From Candidatus Neomicrothrix sp. UBA881 (lineage in GTDB: Bacteria > Actinomycetota > Acidimicrobiia > Acidimicrobiales > MedAcidi-G1), in the NCBI GenBank assembly GCA_002294285.1, contig DBFL01000054.1, positions 1 through 12,763 on the forward strand: a stretch of DNA of 12,763 nt, given 5' to 3'. The notes under the pieces were generated by a model. That model saw only the letters and a list, made by a program, of their open reading frames with translations. It made no database searches and was not told the DNA's origin. This document shows, piece after piece, positions 1 through 7,440 of the stretch. The position numbers and the translations under genes were made by a program. The stretch's first letter is position 1, and each line of letters begins with the position of its first letter.

Positions 1-403
1 CTTCAGCTGCTGGTTCCTCAGCTGCTGGTTCCTCAGCTGCTGGTTCCTCATCTGCTGGTTCCTCAGCTGCTTTCAATGCTTCCTGAGCTTTTTTTGAAAG
101 TTTAGGCTCAGCAACAGGTGGCGCTGTGACGCTCGTTCCTTCGGGTAATCCCTTATAGTCATCCCAGGCTCCTGAGATTTTCAATAACTTCTCTACCCTT
201 TCGGATGGCTGTGCGCCATTGTTCAACCAATGAACAGCTCTTTCGTTTTCAATTTCTATGATCGATGGGTCTTGCTTTGGATCGTAAAAGCCGATTACCT
301 CAATGAACTTACCGTTGCGTGCTTTACGCTTATCTGCTGCCACCACTCGATAGGTCGGTTGCTTCTTCTTGCCCATGCGCATCAAGCGAAGTCTTACGGC
401 CAC
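1..403 (-). CDS. rpsP: 30S ribosomal protein S16 (C-terminus runs off window)
   Basis: S16 is an assembly protein of the 30S ribosomal subunit. The GTG start at 403 gives MAVRLRLMRMGKKKQPTYRV, followed by the typical S16 stretches RKARNGKFIEVIGFYDP (about residues 27-43) and NNGAQPSERVEKLLKISG. This is very like the mycobacterial S16 including the GLPEG segment. After about residue 95 the S16 fold ends and a low-complexity Ala/Glu/Pro tail begins, built from repeated EEPAA units, still open at base 1; 134 codons are visible. Acidic or Ala/Pro-rich S16 tails are known in actinobacteria, so the extension itself is expected, while its near-perfect DNA repeat is less so. The ribosome-binding site is only a weak GAGAG run. 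The next genes, outside the window, would be expected to be the KH-domain protein, rimM and trmD. Confidence 0.96.
   Translation of the reverse strand, partial: MAVRLRLMRMGKKKQPTYRVVAADKRKARNGKFIEVIGFYDPKQDPSIIEIENERAVHWLNNGAQPSERVEKLLKISGAWDDYKGLPEGTSVTAPPVAEPKLSKKAQEALKAAEEPADEEPAAEEPAAEEPAAE
4..73 (-). repeat. 15-bp in-frame tandem repeat encoding EEPAA units
   Basis: On the plus strand the unit cagctgctggttcct occurs at 4-18, 19-33 and 34-48, and at 49-63 with one change (catct for cagct). A partial fifth unit lies at 64-73. Read on the minus strand it encodes a Glu-Glu-Pro-Ala-Ala period; the variant copy changes one Ala to Asp. Copies are identical at the DNA level, not just in protein, which suggests recent slippage expansion. 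The array may continue beyond base 1, though bases 1-3 already differ by one base from the unit. Confidence 0.93.
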
Positions 404-440
404 GTTTATACCACTCTCTCTTTTTTTACCGGTTACTTAA

Positions 441-467
441 TTTAATAAAAAGATGCTTTTACATCTT
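441..467 (-). terminator. Possible weak Rho-independent terminator after htrA
   Basis: On the minus strand AAGATG (467-462) pairs with CATCTT (455-450) across a six-base loop, followed by TTTATT. The stem is only 6 bp with two G:C pairs, so it may be inefficient or simply a leader hairpin of rpsP. It is the best terminator-like element in the 404-595 gap between htrA and rpsP. I could not pick a convincing rpsP promoter in that gap. Confidence 0.35.
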
Positions 468-595
468 ATTTCAGTCCAACAGTCTGCCTTATTCTGATTG
501 GAATCACGCCAATTTAAAAAAACACGCAAAAATTTCAGATCTCACATTCTCGTTCTGCGGATTAATTCTAATGGTAAAAACAAATATTCAAGCAT

Positions 596-1873
596 CTACT
601 GCTGATACTCGTCGTCTAAAGATGCAAGACGAACAGTTGTTTCTAAAATTTTTTCCCCTCTTATGTATTCCAAAACAACCTCTTCATCTGGGAGTCGAAG
701 CTGTATATCAGCTCTCAAAGCTTGCATATTTAAAATCGGGCGTCTGTCTACGCGAACAATCAGATCACCTACTTCTAGACCCGCTACATAAGCCGGTGAA
801 GACTCTTGAACTTCAAGGAGTAAAGCACCCGCTCTTCCGTCGGTAGGTGTTTCGCCTAAGATCCCGAGAAAGGCGGTGCCTATAGGCTCTCTGGAAATTA
901 AACGCTGAGCCACCAATAAAACAGTGTCACTGGGTATGGCGAAACCAACTCCAACATTTGCGGATAGAAAGCCCTCTGTTCTTATCGAGGTATTCATACC
1001 TATTACATGGCCATTTCTGTCTGCAAGCGGACCCCCGGAATTACCAGGATTGATTGGGGCATCGGTTTGTATCATGGCCACTCCCGCGCATTCAGCACTC
1101 ATGGGTCCAGCAATTTCACAGCCGTATGAAGGTTCCACTCGTCCAATAGCGCTAACGATTCCAGACGTAACGGTTTGATTCAGCTCAAAAGGACTTCCTA
1201 CAGCTACTGCTAGTTGTCCTACTCTCAGATTTTGACTTGAGGCAAATCGCGCCGGTACCAAACTGTTGTCAACATCATCAAGTTCGATTACTGCCACGTC
1301 TCTCCTAATGTCTGACCCTATGATTCGAGCTTCAACCATTCTCCCGCTTGGCAGTAGAACTTGAACTGTTTCAGAATCTCCTAAGACATGGGCGTTTGTC
1401 ACTACCCTTCTTTGATCATCCAAGGCTATTCCTGAACCCTGACCTGTTTCGGAACGAACGATCACCACTGAACGCGAAACTGTGTCAGCTACCGCTACAA
1501 CAGGCTCGACCTCCGAATTGAATGAAGTCATTTCTGCAATTATCGCAGCGACTTCACTTTCCGTTAGATCTCCTGAGTTGTTAACGAGCGCTTCCATCAA
1601 CTCTTGGACTACGCCAATTTGATCTGACGCCATGTTAATCGAGGAAGTTTTATCGTTATCTGAATTTACAACCCAACCAAAAATAAAAGCTCCAGTTAGA
1701 AGCACTATAAATAACCCTGCTCCTAGGAATAGCAGTGCAATTTTTCTCATCTGTTTTTGATCAGACAGCACAGGTGAAGGAAGCAGGTCTGGAAATGACT
1801 GCTCATGCTTTTCTGGACCTTTTATTTCCGTATCTTTCTCTTCTCTAAAAGGTGTTCCAAAATCTTCTTCCAT
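596..1873 (-). CDS. Membrane-anchored HtrA/DegP-type serine protease with PDZ domain
   Basis: This is an S1C-family protease expected to degrade or cleave misfolded envelope proteins outside the membrane. The 425-residue protein has a polar cytoplasmic N-terminus (1-43), one transmembrane helix (about 45-69) with no signal-peptidase site evident, a linker, a trypsin-like domain (about 125-330) and one PDZ domain (about 336-417). The catalytic triad is intact: His162 in TNAHVLG, Asp192 in RRDVAVIEL and Ser279 in NPGNSGGPL. Cys252 and Cys262 are the only cysteines and sit in an insert between the Asp and Ser motifs, so a disulfide is possible. The ATG start has no good Shine-Dalgarno; TAGATT lies six bases upstream. 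The gene follows the histidine kinase by 41 nt, as pepD follows mprB in mycobacteria, so it may be a target of the adjacent two-component system. The family is certain; the PepD analogy is inference. Confidence 0.95.
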   Translation of the reverse strand: MEEDFGTPFREEKDTEIKGPEKHEQSFPDLLPSPVLSDQKQMRKIALLFLGAGLFIVLLTGAFIFGWVVNSDNDKTSSINMASDQIGVVQELMEALVNNSGDLTESEVAAIIAEMTSFNSEVEPVVAVADTVSRSVVIVRSETGQGSGIALDDQRRVVTNAHVLGDSETVQVLLPSGRMVEARIIGSDIRRDVAVIELDDVDNSLVPARFASSQNLRVGQLAVAVGSPFELNQTVTSGIVSAIGRVEPSYGCEIAGPMSAECAGVAMIQTDAPINPGNSGGPLADRNGHVIGMNTSIRTEGFLSANVGVGFAIPSDTVLLVAQRLISREPIGTAFLGILGETPTDGRAGALLLEVQESSPAYVAGLEVGDLIVRVDRRPILNMQALRADIQLRLPDEEVVLEYIRGEKILETTVRLASLDDEYQQ

Positions 1874-1885
1874 AAGTTAAATCTA
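1874..1885 (-). promoter_or_regulatory. Candidate leaderless -10 element of htrA
   Basis: TAGATT (1885-1880), then six bases, then the ATG at 1873. This is the spacing expected if transcription starts on the A of the start codon. No -35 is recognisable. A GAGG further upstream is too distant (about 15 nt) to serve as Shine-Dalgarno. The identical layout at smc and the response regulator raises confidence. Confidence 0.4.
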
Positions 1886-1914
1886 TTGCCTCGCCGTTGA
1901 AAATGATCAGCAAG

Positions 1915-3066
1915 TCATCCCTTTAGTAATCTGGGAAGCCAAATCGTGAAAGTGGAACCGACGTCTTTTGTTGAACGGACAGTTGTTCTACCGCCGTGGC
2001 TTTCAACAATTGTTTTAACTATTGCCAGACCCAGGCCTGAACGTCCAGCTTCTCTTGCTGATACTTGGTCCGCTCTCCAAAAACGATCGAAAACTTTTTC
2101 AGCTTCGTCGGGTACCAACCCAGGTCCTTCATCACGAACTGAAATCCAAACCATTTCTTTATCACTTCCGGCATGTACATGAATACGCTTTCCATTTTCT
2201 GATACTCGAATAGAGTTGCTCAAAATGTTTGCGAAAGCACGCCTGAGTGCTGATGGATCCCCAACTACTTCTAGATGTGGATCACACTCAACATCAAGCA
2301 GTACTCCTAATGATTTAGCTTCCGCTTGGAAATCTTCGACAGTGTTTTGAATTAGTTCCTCTAAATCTAAATCGATACGTTGCACATCAGGTCGCTCATG
2401 CTGAGCAAAAAGAAGCAAATCGTCTACTAGTTTTCCCATACGATCAGCTGCCCTGCTAGCCACTTCGCTAGCTGTCGTATAGTCCTCGATTGTGGACTCT
2501 GGGTCAGCAGCTACAACTTCTAAATTAGCTTTCAAAACAGCTAATGGGTTTCTCAATTCATGCGCTGCTTCTTCAAGGAATTCTCGCTGATTTATGAATG
2601 CTTTATCAAGTCTTGCAAGCATGTCATCGAAAGTGTCGGCTAAATCACGAAGTTCATCTGCTGGTCCCTTCAGTGCGATTCTTTTTGACAAATCAGTAGC
2701 TGAAATTTCACGCGCTGCAAATGAAATGTGTTTCATGGGTTTTAAAACTATTCCAGCGGCATACCACCCAACCATAAGGCTTATTAATAGAAGCCCAGCT
2801 AGAGCAATAAGAATGTAATCTCTTAATTGTTCAACAGCATTTTGATTGACTTTTTCTTCAAACAAAAGGAGTTCTTCAAATCCGTTTAACCTTTCTGCGC
2901 TAAGACCGCCACTTTCTGTTTCTACATTTTGTTGCGTTACCTCTGAGTCTGAAAGCGACTGTGGAAATGAAACGTAAATGACACCCAAAACTATTGAAGC
3001 CAATCCAAATAAAAGAATCGAGTAGAGCAAGGCGATCTTTGTTCTGATTCCTCCTAACTTCTTCAT
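1915..3066 (-). CDS. Sensor histidine kinase, two transmembrane helices with HAMP domain
   Basis: This is a membrane sensor kinase partnered with the response regulator just upstream. From the ATG at 3066 it has 383 residues. Numbered from an alternative TTG at 3102 (395 residues), the first transmembrane helix is about 22-45, a short extracytoplasmic loop 46-94, the second helix 95-119, then HAMP (about 116-170), a HisKA domain with phospho-acceptor His181 in AAHELRNPL, and a HATPase domain with N-box Asn292/Asn296, G1 motif DEGPG (324-328) and G2 motif GRSGLGLA (353-360). All catalytic motifs look intact. I prefer ATG 3066 because related kinases begin shortly before the IRTKIALLY-like first helix and because it avoids a 17-nt overlap with the regulator; neither start has a strong ribosome-binding site. 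The sensing loop (about 50 residues) is much smaller than that of mycobacterial MprB, so the signal may differ. Confidence 0.93.
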   Translation of the reverse strand: MKKLGGIRTKIALLYSILLFGLASIVLGVIYVSFPQSLSDSEVTQQNVETESGGLSAERLNGFEELLLFEEKVNQNAVEQLRDYILIALAGLLLISLMVGWYAAGIVLKPMKHISFAAREISATDLSKRIALKGPADELRDLADTFDDMLARLDKAFINQREFLEEAAHELRNPLAVLKANLEVVAADPESTIEDYTTASEVASRAADRMGKLVDDLLLFAQHERPDVQRIDLDLEELIQNTVEDFQAEAKSLGVLLDVECDPHLEVVGDPSALRRAFANILSNSIRVSENGKRIHVHAGSDKEMVWISVRDEGPGLVPDEAEKVFDRFWRADQVSAREAGRSGLGLAIVKTIVESHGGRTTVRSTKDVGSTFTIWLPRLLKG

Positions 3067-3085
3067 TTCTAATTGAATCCAATCT

Positions 3086-3796
3086 TTAATCTTTATTATC
3101 AAAAATTTCTTCTAGTGGTTCCTCAAGTAACCGATATCCGCTACCGACAACTGTTTCAATCAAATCAACCTCATCGTCAATAGATATTTTCCGTCTTAGT
3201 GTCCCTACTGTTACTCGAACGGTGTTTGTAACAGGGTCTGCATGCTCATCCCAAACATGATCCAGTAACTCTGATTGCGAAATAACTTGATCTGGTTTTG
3301 ACATGAAATAGCGAAGCAAAGCGAATTCCTTAGAGGTTAAATCCAATGAACGGTCCCCTCTTTTCGCCAAATGCTTAGAAGTGTCTATGACTAAAGGGCC
3401 TATTTCTATTATTGACCCTGCTTGACCGGAGTCACGTCTCAACAATGAACGGACCCTTGCTGCCAATTCTTCAAAAGAAAAAGGTTTCACTAGATAGTCA
3501 TCTGCGCCTGCATCTAGGCCTTTGATCCGGTCATCGATTTTATCTCTGGCGGTCAACATTAGTATTCGTGGGATTACTCCTTGGAATGGTGTGTCTCTAA
3601 GAGAATTACAGACTTCCAAGCCATCTAAACCAGGCATATTCAAATCTAGACAAACTAGGTCATATGGATTCCAAGACGCTTTTGCTAACGCTTCCTCACC
3701 GCTTAAAGCAGTGTCTACTGCATAGCCTTCTCTTTTCAGGCCGCGTTCTAAAGCCCTTACCAGATCGGGTTCATCATCTACTACTAAAATGCGCAC
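3086..3796 (-). CDS. OmpR/PhoB-family response regulator
   Basis: This DNA-binding regulator is activated by phosphorylation, presumably by the adjacent kinase. The receiver domain (1-120) has the acidic pocket Asp7-Asp8, phospho-acceptor Asp51 in CLDLNMPG, Thr82 and Lys104 in the LVKPF motif. The C-terminal winged-helix domain (about 127-225) shows LTSKEFALLRYF, the recognition region DPVTNTVRVTVGTLRRKI and the terminal VVGSGYRL. The length of 236 residues is normal. The start is GTG at 3796. There is no well-placed Shine-Dalgarno (an AAGG lies about 12 nt upstream), but TAGCGT sits six bases before the start. Order regulator, kinase, HtrA protease equals mprA-mprB-pepD of mycobacteria, suggesting envelope-stress control. 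Orthology to MprA cannot be settled from motifs because this family is large. Confidence 0.95.
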   Translation of the reverse strand: MRILVVDDEPDLVRALERGLKREGYAVDTALSGEEALAKASWNPYDLVCLDLNMPGLDGLEVCNSLRDTPFQGVIPRILMLTARDKIDDRIKGLDAGADDYLVKPFSFEELAARVRSLLRRDSGQAGSIIEIGPLVIDTSKHLAKRGDRSLDLTSKEFALLRYFMSKPDQVISQSELLDHVWDEHADPVTNTVRVTVGTLRRKISIDDEVDLIETVVGSGYRLLEEPLEEIFDNKD

Positions 3797-3808
3797 ACTT
3801 TGACGCTA
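3797..3808 (-). promoter_or_regulatory. Candidate leaderless -10 element of the response regulator
   Basis: TAGCGT (3808-3803) is followed by six bases and then GTG at 3796. It would place the transcription start on the first base of the gene, within a 78-nt gap after smc. No -35 consensus is seen. If real, it makes the regulator-kinase-protease module transcriptionally separate from smc. Confidence 0.4.
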
Positions 3809-3874
3809 CCTTGACTGTGGAATCTGAGGTAATTGGAGAGCAAAGAGTAACAGGTGTGCCTGCGATTCTTGTTT

Positions 3875-6800
3875 CTAACTCGCCAACATCCCTAAACGTT
3901 CTGCGGAACGGGTTGCCTCCACCCTTTCACTAACTACTTTCGATGAACCGCCTGAAGCCATGGAAACCCCGTAGAGGCAATCAGCTGCTTCCATAGTTCT
4001 TTTCTGGTGGGTGACAATTAGCAGTTGCGACTCATCGCGAAATTGGTCAACTAATCCAAGAAAACGGAAAAGGTTTGCGTCATCTAACGCGGCTTCTACT
4101 TCGTCCATTACGTAGAAAGGAGATGGTCGACTTCGGAAAACTGCAAAAAGGAAAGCTAGTGCTGTCAAAGACCTTTCACCTCCAGAGAGCAAAGACAGTT
4201 TCTTTACGTTCTTTCCTGATGGTCTGGCTTCAATTTCAATTCCTGTTTCTAGAAGATTTTCTGGATCTGTCAAAGATAATTTTCCGTTTCCGCCCGGAAA
4301 CAGAACTTCGAATAAATCATTGAAGTTAGTTGAAACTTCAGCAAAAGCTGCCGCGAAAACTTCCTTGATCTCTATGTCAATCGAACGAATTACTTTTCGT
4401 AACTCTTTTCTGGTTGACCGAACATCTTCTAGTTGTTCCTCCAAAAATTCATACCGTTCTTTCAAGTCATCGAATTCGTAAAGCGCGAGAGGATTTATAG
4501 GACCTATCAGCTTGAGCTCTCTCTCAAGCTCAGCTATTCGCTCAGACACTGTTAAGCCTTCAGGTAATTCAGGGCTAGGAAGTTCACCTATGGAGTTTGG
4601 TTCACGTTCGAATTCGGACCTTATTGTCTCAGTTAAATTTTCGAGTTTTAACCTAGTTTCGGCTCTCTCGATCTCTAACCGCGCTTGTTCTTCTCGAAGT
4701 TTTCTGACTTCATCTTCTCTTTTTCTTCTTGATGAACGAAGTTCATCTAATTGTGAAGTGATTTTTCGGACGCGATCTGATTGGTCTCTTCGGTGATTTC
4801 TTAGCTCTGTTAGACGACGTTCAATTATTTCATTTCTCAAGTCGAGAGAGTCAAGCAAAAAGGAGGTGGCTGTCTCTTTCTTCTCGATTGTTTCAGTTCG
4901 GTCAGCTACTCCGGTTCTTTCTCCTGACAGTCTTTCTAAACGAGTGTCAAGTTCGTTAACTCTTTCTTTGACTACAGCCAATCTCCCCCTTATATCTGCT
5001 GATCTAACCTCACATTCAGTGCGTCTGGCAGCAGTTTCAGCTGACCTGCTTTCAAGTTGACTTCGTTCATCTGCCATTCTTTGAGCAGCTTGAACAGATG
5101 TTTTTTCAGCTTCTTCTAGTTCTTGTAGGTGTATCTGCAGTTCCGTTATCTGACGGATTTCTTCTTTGATTCTTTGTTCATTTTCACTAATTCGTTCTTC
5201 TAAAGTCTGGTTTTCAATATCTAAAGTTTTTTGCTCAACTCTTAATCTCTGAATTGACTCAGATAACGAAGCCTCTTTGCTTTTGCACTCTTCAAGTTGT
5301 TTTTGCTGTTCACTTAAATCATTTTCAAATAAATTAATTTTTGACTCACATTGACTATAAGAAAGTTGCTTCTCTTGGACTTTTTTCTCTTCTGATAAAA
5401 ATCGGTTTTGAGCATCTTTCAAAATCTTCTTTATGTTCGCCTTATCTCTTTGTCCTATCCGCCATCCGGAAGAGCTGAATCTGTCACCGTTTTTGTTCAC
5501 AATGGTAAGACGGGGATTTTTTAGCAGTGTTTCAACTTTTGACCTTAGATCTCCTTCATGAACTATTACATCTAAAAGAATACGATCCAGGAAAGAGTCA
5601 AGAATTTCATTTGTTGAGCTCACGTGTCTTCGAAGTGGGTCACCTATTTGAGATTCGTCTGATTCTGTGAAATTTGCATCAAGTGACGCCAGTGAAAAAG
5701 ATCTGTCTTCAATCTCCACATCGTTAAGTGCTTGTATTGCATTTTCTGTCGTATCAAAAATGACGGTGGATAGTAAACCGTCGGTTGCGGTTTCAAAAGC
5801 TGTCTCGTAGCCGGGTTCTATTTGAATAAGGTCTGACAGAATTCCTATGACCCCGTCAGTGTTTGTAGGGAAATCCGAGGTCGACGTCGTATTTATTCTG
5901 TTAATCGCTTGTCCGAAGGCCTCGATTTCTGCTTCAGTTGCGCGCAAGGCTGCTTTAGCGTCGGCTAATTCTTCCCACTTTAAATTTCGATTTTCTTTTT
6001 GTTTATCTATTTCTTCGTTTAGTTGGACAATGCTTTCTGTTAATCCAATATCTTCTTGCTTAGTCTCCTTCAGGAGGGCATTCAAAGAAGTTGCCTTTTC
6101 AACTAGTTCTTTCTCTGAAGTTTTTACTTCGTCGAATTTTTTTTGGAATCGGGTTTTCTCTATGTCTTTTTGATCAACTGAAGCTTTTAGAACACCTAGT
6201 TCTCCTCGTATTTCTGAAGCACGCCCTCCCACAACTGGAACTCCATCCGCCCAATCTGTTTCGAAAGTTGACCAGTCGTTATTTAACTCTTCTTCCATTT
6301 TCTTCAAAGATTCGATCTCCGGGAGAAGAGAATTTTGTTCTTCAAGCAAACTTTTCTCTTCTTGCTTTGCTTTGACAAGCTCAACTTCAAATCCCGCAAT
6401 TACTTCAGATGAAACAAGCGAGTCACGGTCCCGTTCAATGCCTTTTTGTCTTTCAATTAAAACTGCTTTCAATCCTTTTGCTCTTTCTCTGAGGGCTTCA
6501 AATCGAACTAATTGATCGCCTAAATCGTCTTCACCTCTTGCTGTTAGTTCAGTTTCTGCTGCTGAAATTTCAGCTTCGAATCTTTTTAGTTCGTTGACGC
6601 TTAGAGTTTCTTGCCTTGCTAAATCTGACCTTTTCTCTGATTCATTAGTTGCTAAACTTTTTAACTCATTGAATTCTTTTGAATAGCGGAACAATCTCAG
6701 GCTCTTCAATTCTTCTAAGAAATTTCCATGTTTTCTCGCTGCCTCTGCTTGCCTTTCTAGTGGTCTTAGTTGTCTTTTTACTTCGCGCTGCATATCTCCC

Positions 6801-7372
6801 AGTCGGTCAAGATTGGACCCTGTCGAATCAAGTCTTCTCTCCGCCTTTTCTTTTCTTTTCCGGAATTTCAAAATTCCGGCAGCGTCTTCAATAATTGATC
6901 GACGATCCTCTTCACGTGCGTTTAGCACGGCGTCTATTTGACCCTGTGAGATAATTACGTGTTGCTGCCTCCCGACTCCAACATCTGAGAGTAACTCTTG
7001 AATATCGAGCAGTCTGCATGGTGACCCATTGAGGGAGTATTCGCTATCACCGCTTCTGAACAGAGTTCTGGTGATGGTTATCTCTGGAAAATCTAAGGCA
7101 AGACTGTTATCAGAGTTGTCAATTGTTAGGGATACCTCTGCTCGTCCTAGAGCACTTCGATCTGTAGTGCCTGCAAAAATGACATCGTCCATTCTCTGTG
7201 ATCTGACTGCACTTGGAGCTTGAGCTCCAAGAACCCACGCGACTGCATCTACGACGTTTGATTTTCCGCTGCCATTTGGTCCTACTACAGCGGTTACACC
7301 TCTTTCAAGATCAAGTGTCGCTGCATCAGCAAAAGACTTGAAGCCTTTTATTGTTAGACGTTTTAAGAACAC
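3875..7372 (-). CDS. smc: Chromosome segregation/condensation ATPase SMC
   Basis: SMC forms the ring-shaped dimer that, with ScpA and ScpB, folds and segregates newly replicated chromosomes. The 1165-residue protein has the full architecture: N-terminal Walker A GPNGSGKSN (31-39), Q-loop ISQGQID (141-147), a long coiled coil, a hinge of about 505-640, a returning coiled coil, ABC signature LSGGE (1062-1066), Walker B ending in Asp1090-Glu1091, D-loop ALDD and switch His1122. The GTG start is fixed by the N-terminus MFLKRLTIKGFKSF, which matches other SMCs from residue 1. There is no Shine-Dalgarno; TATGGT lies six bases upstream. It follows the fpg homologue after 68 nt. ftsY normally comes next in this cluster but a two-component system does instead. 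Confidence 0.98.
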   Translation of the reverse strand: MFLKRLTIKGFKSFADAATLDLERGVTAVVGPNGSGKSNVVDAVAWVLGAQAPSAVRSQRMDDVIFAGTTDRSALGRAEVSLTIDNSDNSLALDFPEITITRTLFRSGDSEYSLNGSPCRLLDIQELLSDVGVGRQQHVIISQGQIDAVLNAREEDRRSIIEDAAGILKFRKRKEKAERRLDSTGSNLDRLGDMQREVKRQLRPLERQAEAARKHGNFLEELKSLRLFRYSKEFNELKSLATNESEKRSDLARQETLSVNELKRFEAEISAAETELTARGEDDLGDQLVRFEALRERAKGLKAVLIERQKGIERDRDSLVSSEVIAGFEVELVKAKQEEKSLLEEQNSLLPEIESLKKMEEELNNDWSTFETDWADGVPVVGGRASEIRGELGVLKASVDQKDIEKTRFQKKFDEVKTSEKELVEKATSLNALLKETKQEDIGLTESIVQLNEEIDKQKENRNLKWEELADAKAALRATEAEIEAFGQAINRINTTSTSDFPTNTDGVIGILSDLIQIEPGYETAFETATDGLLSTVIFDTTENAIQALNDVEIEDRSFSLASLDANFTESDESQIGDPLRRHVSSTNEILDSFLDRILLDVIVHEGDLRSKVETLLKNPRLTIVNKNGDRFSSSGWRIGQRDKANIKKILKDAQNRFLSEEKKVQEKQLSYSQCESKINLFENDLSEQQKQLEECKSKEASLSESIQRLRVEQKTLDIENQTLEERISENEQRIKEEIRQITELQIHLQELEEAEKTSVQAAQRMADERSQLESRSAETAARRTECEVRSADIRGRLAVVKERVNELDTRLERLSGERTGVADRTETIEKKETATSFLLDSLDLRNEIIERRLTELRNHRRDQSDRVRKITSQLDELRSSRRKREDEVRKLREEQARLEIERAETRLKLENLTETIRSEFEREPNSIGELPSPELPEGLTVSERIAELERELKLIGPINPLALYEFDDLKERYEFLEEQLEDVRSTRKELRKVIRSIDIEIKEVFAAAFAEVSTNFNDLFEVLFPGGNGKLSLTDPENLLETGIEIEARPSGKNVKKLSLLSGGERSLTALAFLFAVFRSRPSPFYVMDEVEAALDDANLFRFLGLVDQFRDESQLLIVTHQKRTMEAADCLYGVSMASGGSSKVVSERVEATRSAERLGMLAS

Positions 7373-7384
7373 TTACAGACCATA
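7373..7384 (-). promoter_or_regulatory. Candidate leaderless -10 element of smc
   Basis: TATGGT (7384-7379) and six bases precede the GTG at 7372. SMC alignment fixes the start independently, and the sequence before it has no purine-rich ribosome-binding site, so a leaderless transcript is the simplest reading. No clear -35 was found in the 68-nt gap. Confidence 0.45.
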
Positions 7385-7440
7385 GTCATTAAGCAAAGCC
7401 TCTTGGTTTCATTCAAGAAAATTTTTACTTTTTTACAAAC

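Noticed and set aside
4..73. Repeat array considered as a CRISPR
   Set aside because: Units are contiguous with no spacers and in frame with rpsP, so it is a coding tandem repeat.
497..513. Inverted repeat ATTGG-N7-CCAAT upstream of rpsP
   Set aside because: Only 5 bp, no adjacent promoter or T-run; not distinguishable from chance.
319..846. 175-codon open frame on the plus strand
   Set aside because: It lies opposite rpsP and the htrA C-terminus, has no recognisable domain or ribosome-binding site, and crosses clear minus-strand genes.
2900..3082. 60-codon minus-strand frame within the histidine kinase gene
   Set aside because: Out of frame with the well-supported kinase and with no independent signals.
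5847..6173. 108-codon plus-strand frame (and similar ones at 7994-8329 and 11374-11760)
   Set aside because: Serine/leucine-rich shadows of the SMC, Fpg-like and SepIVA-like coding strands; nothing supports translation.
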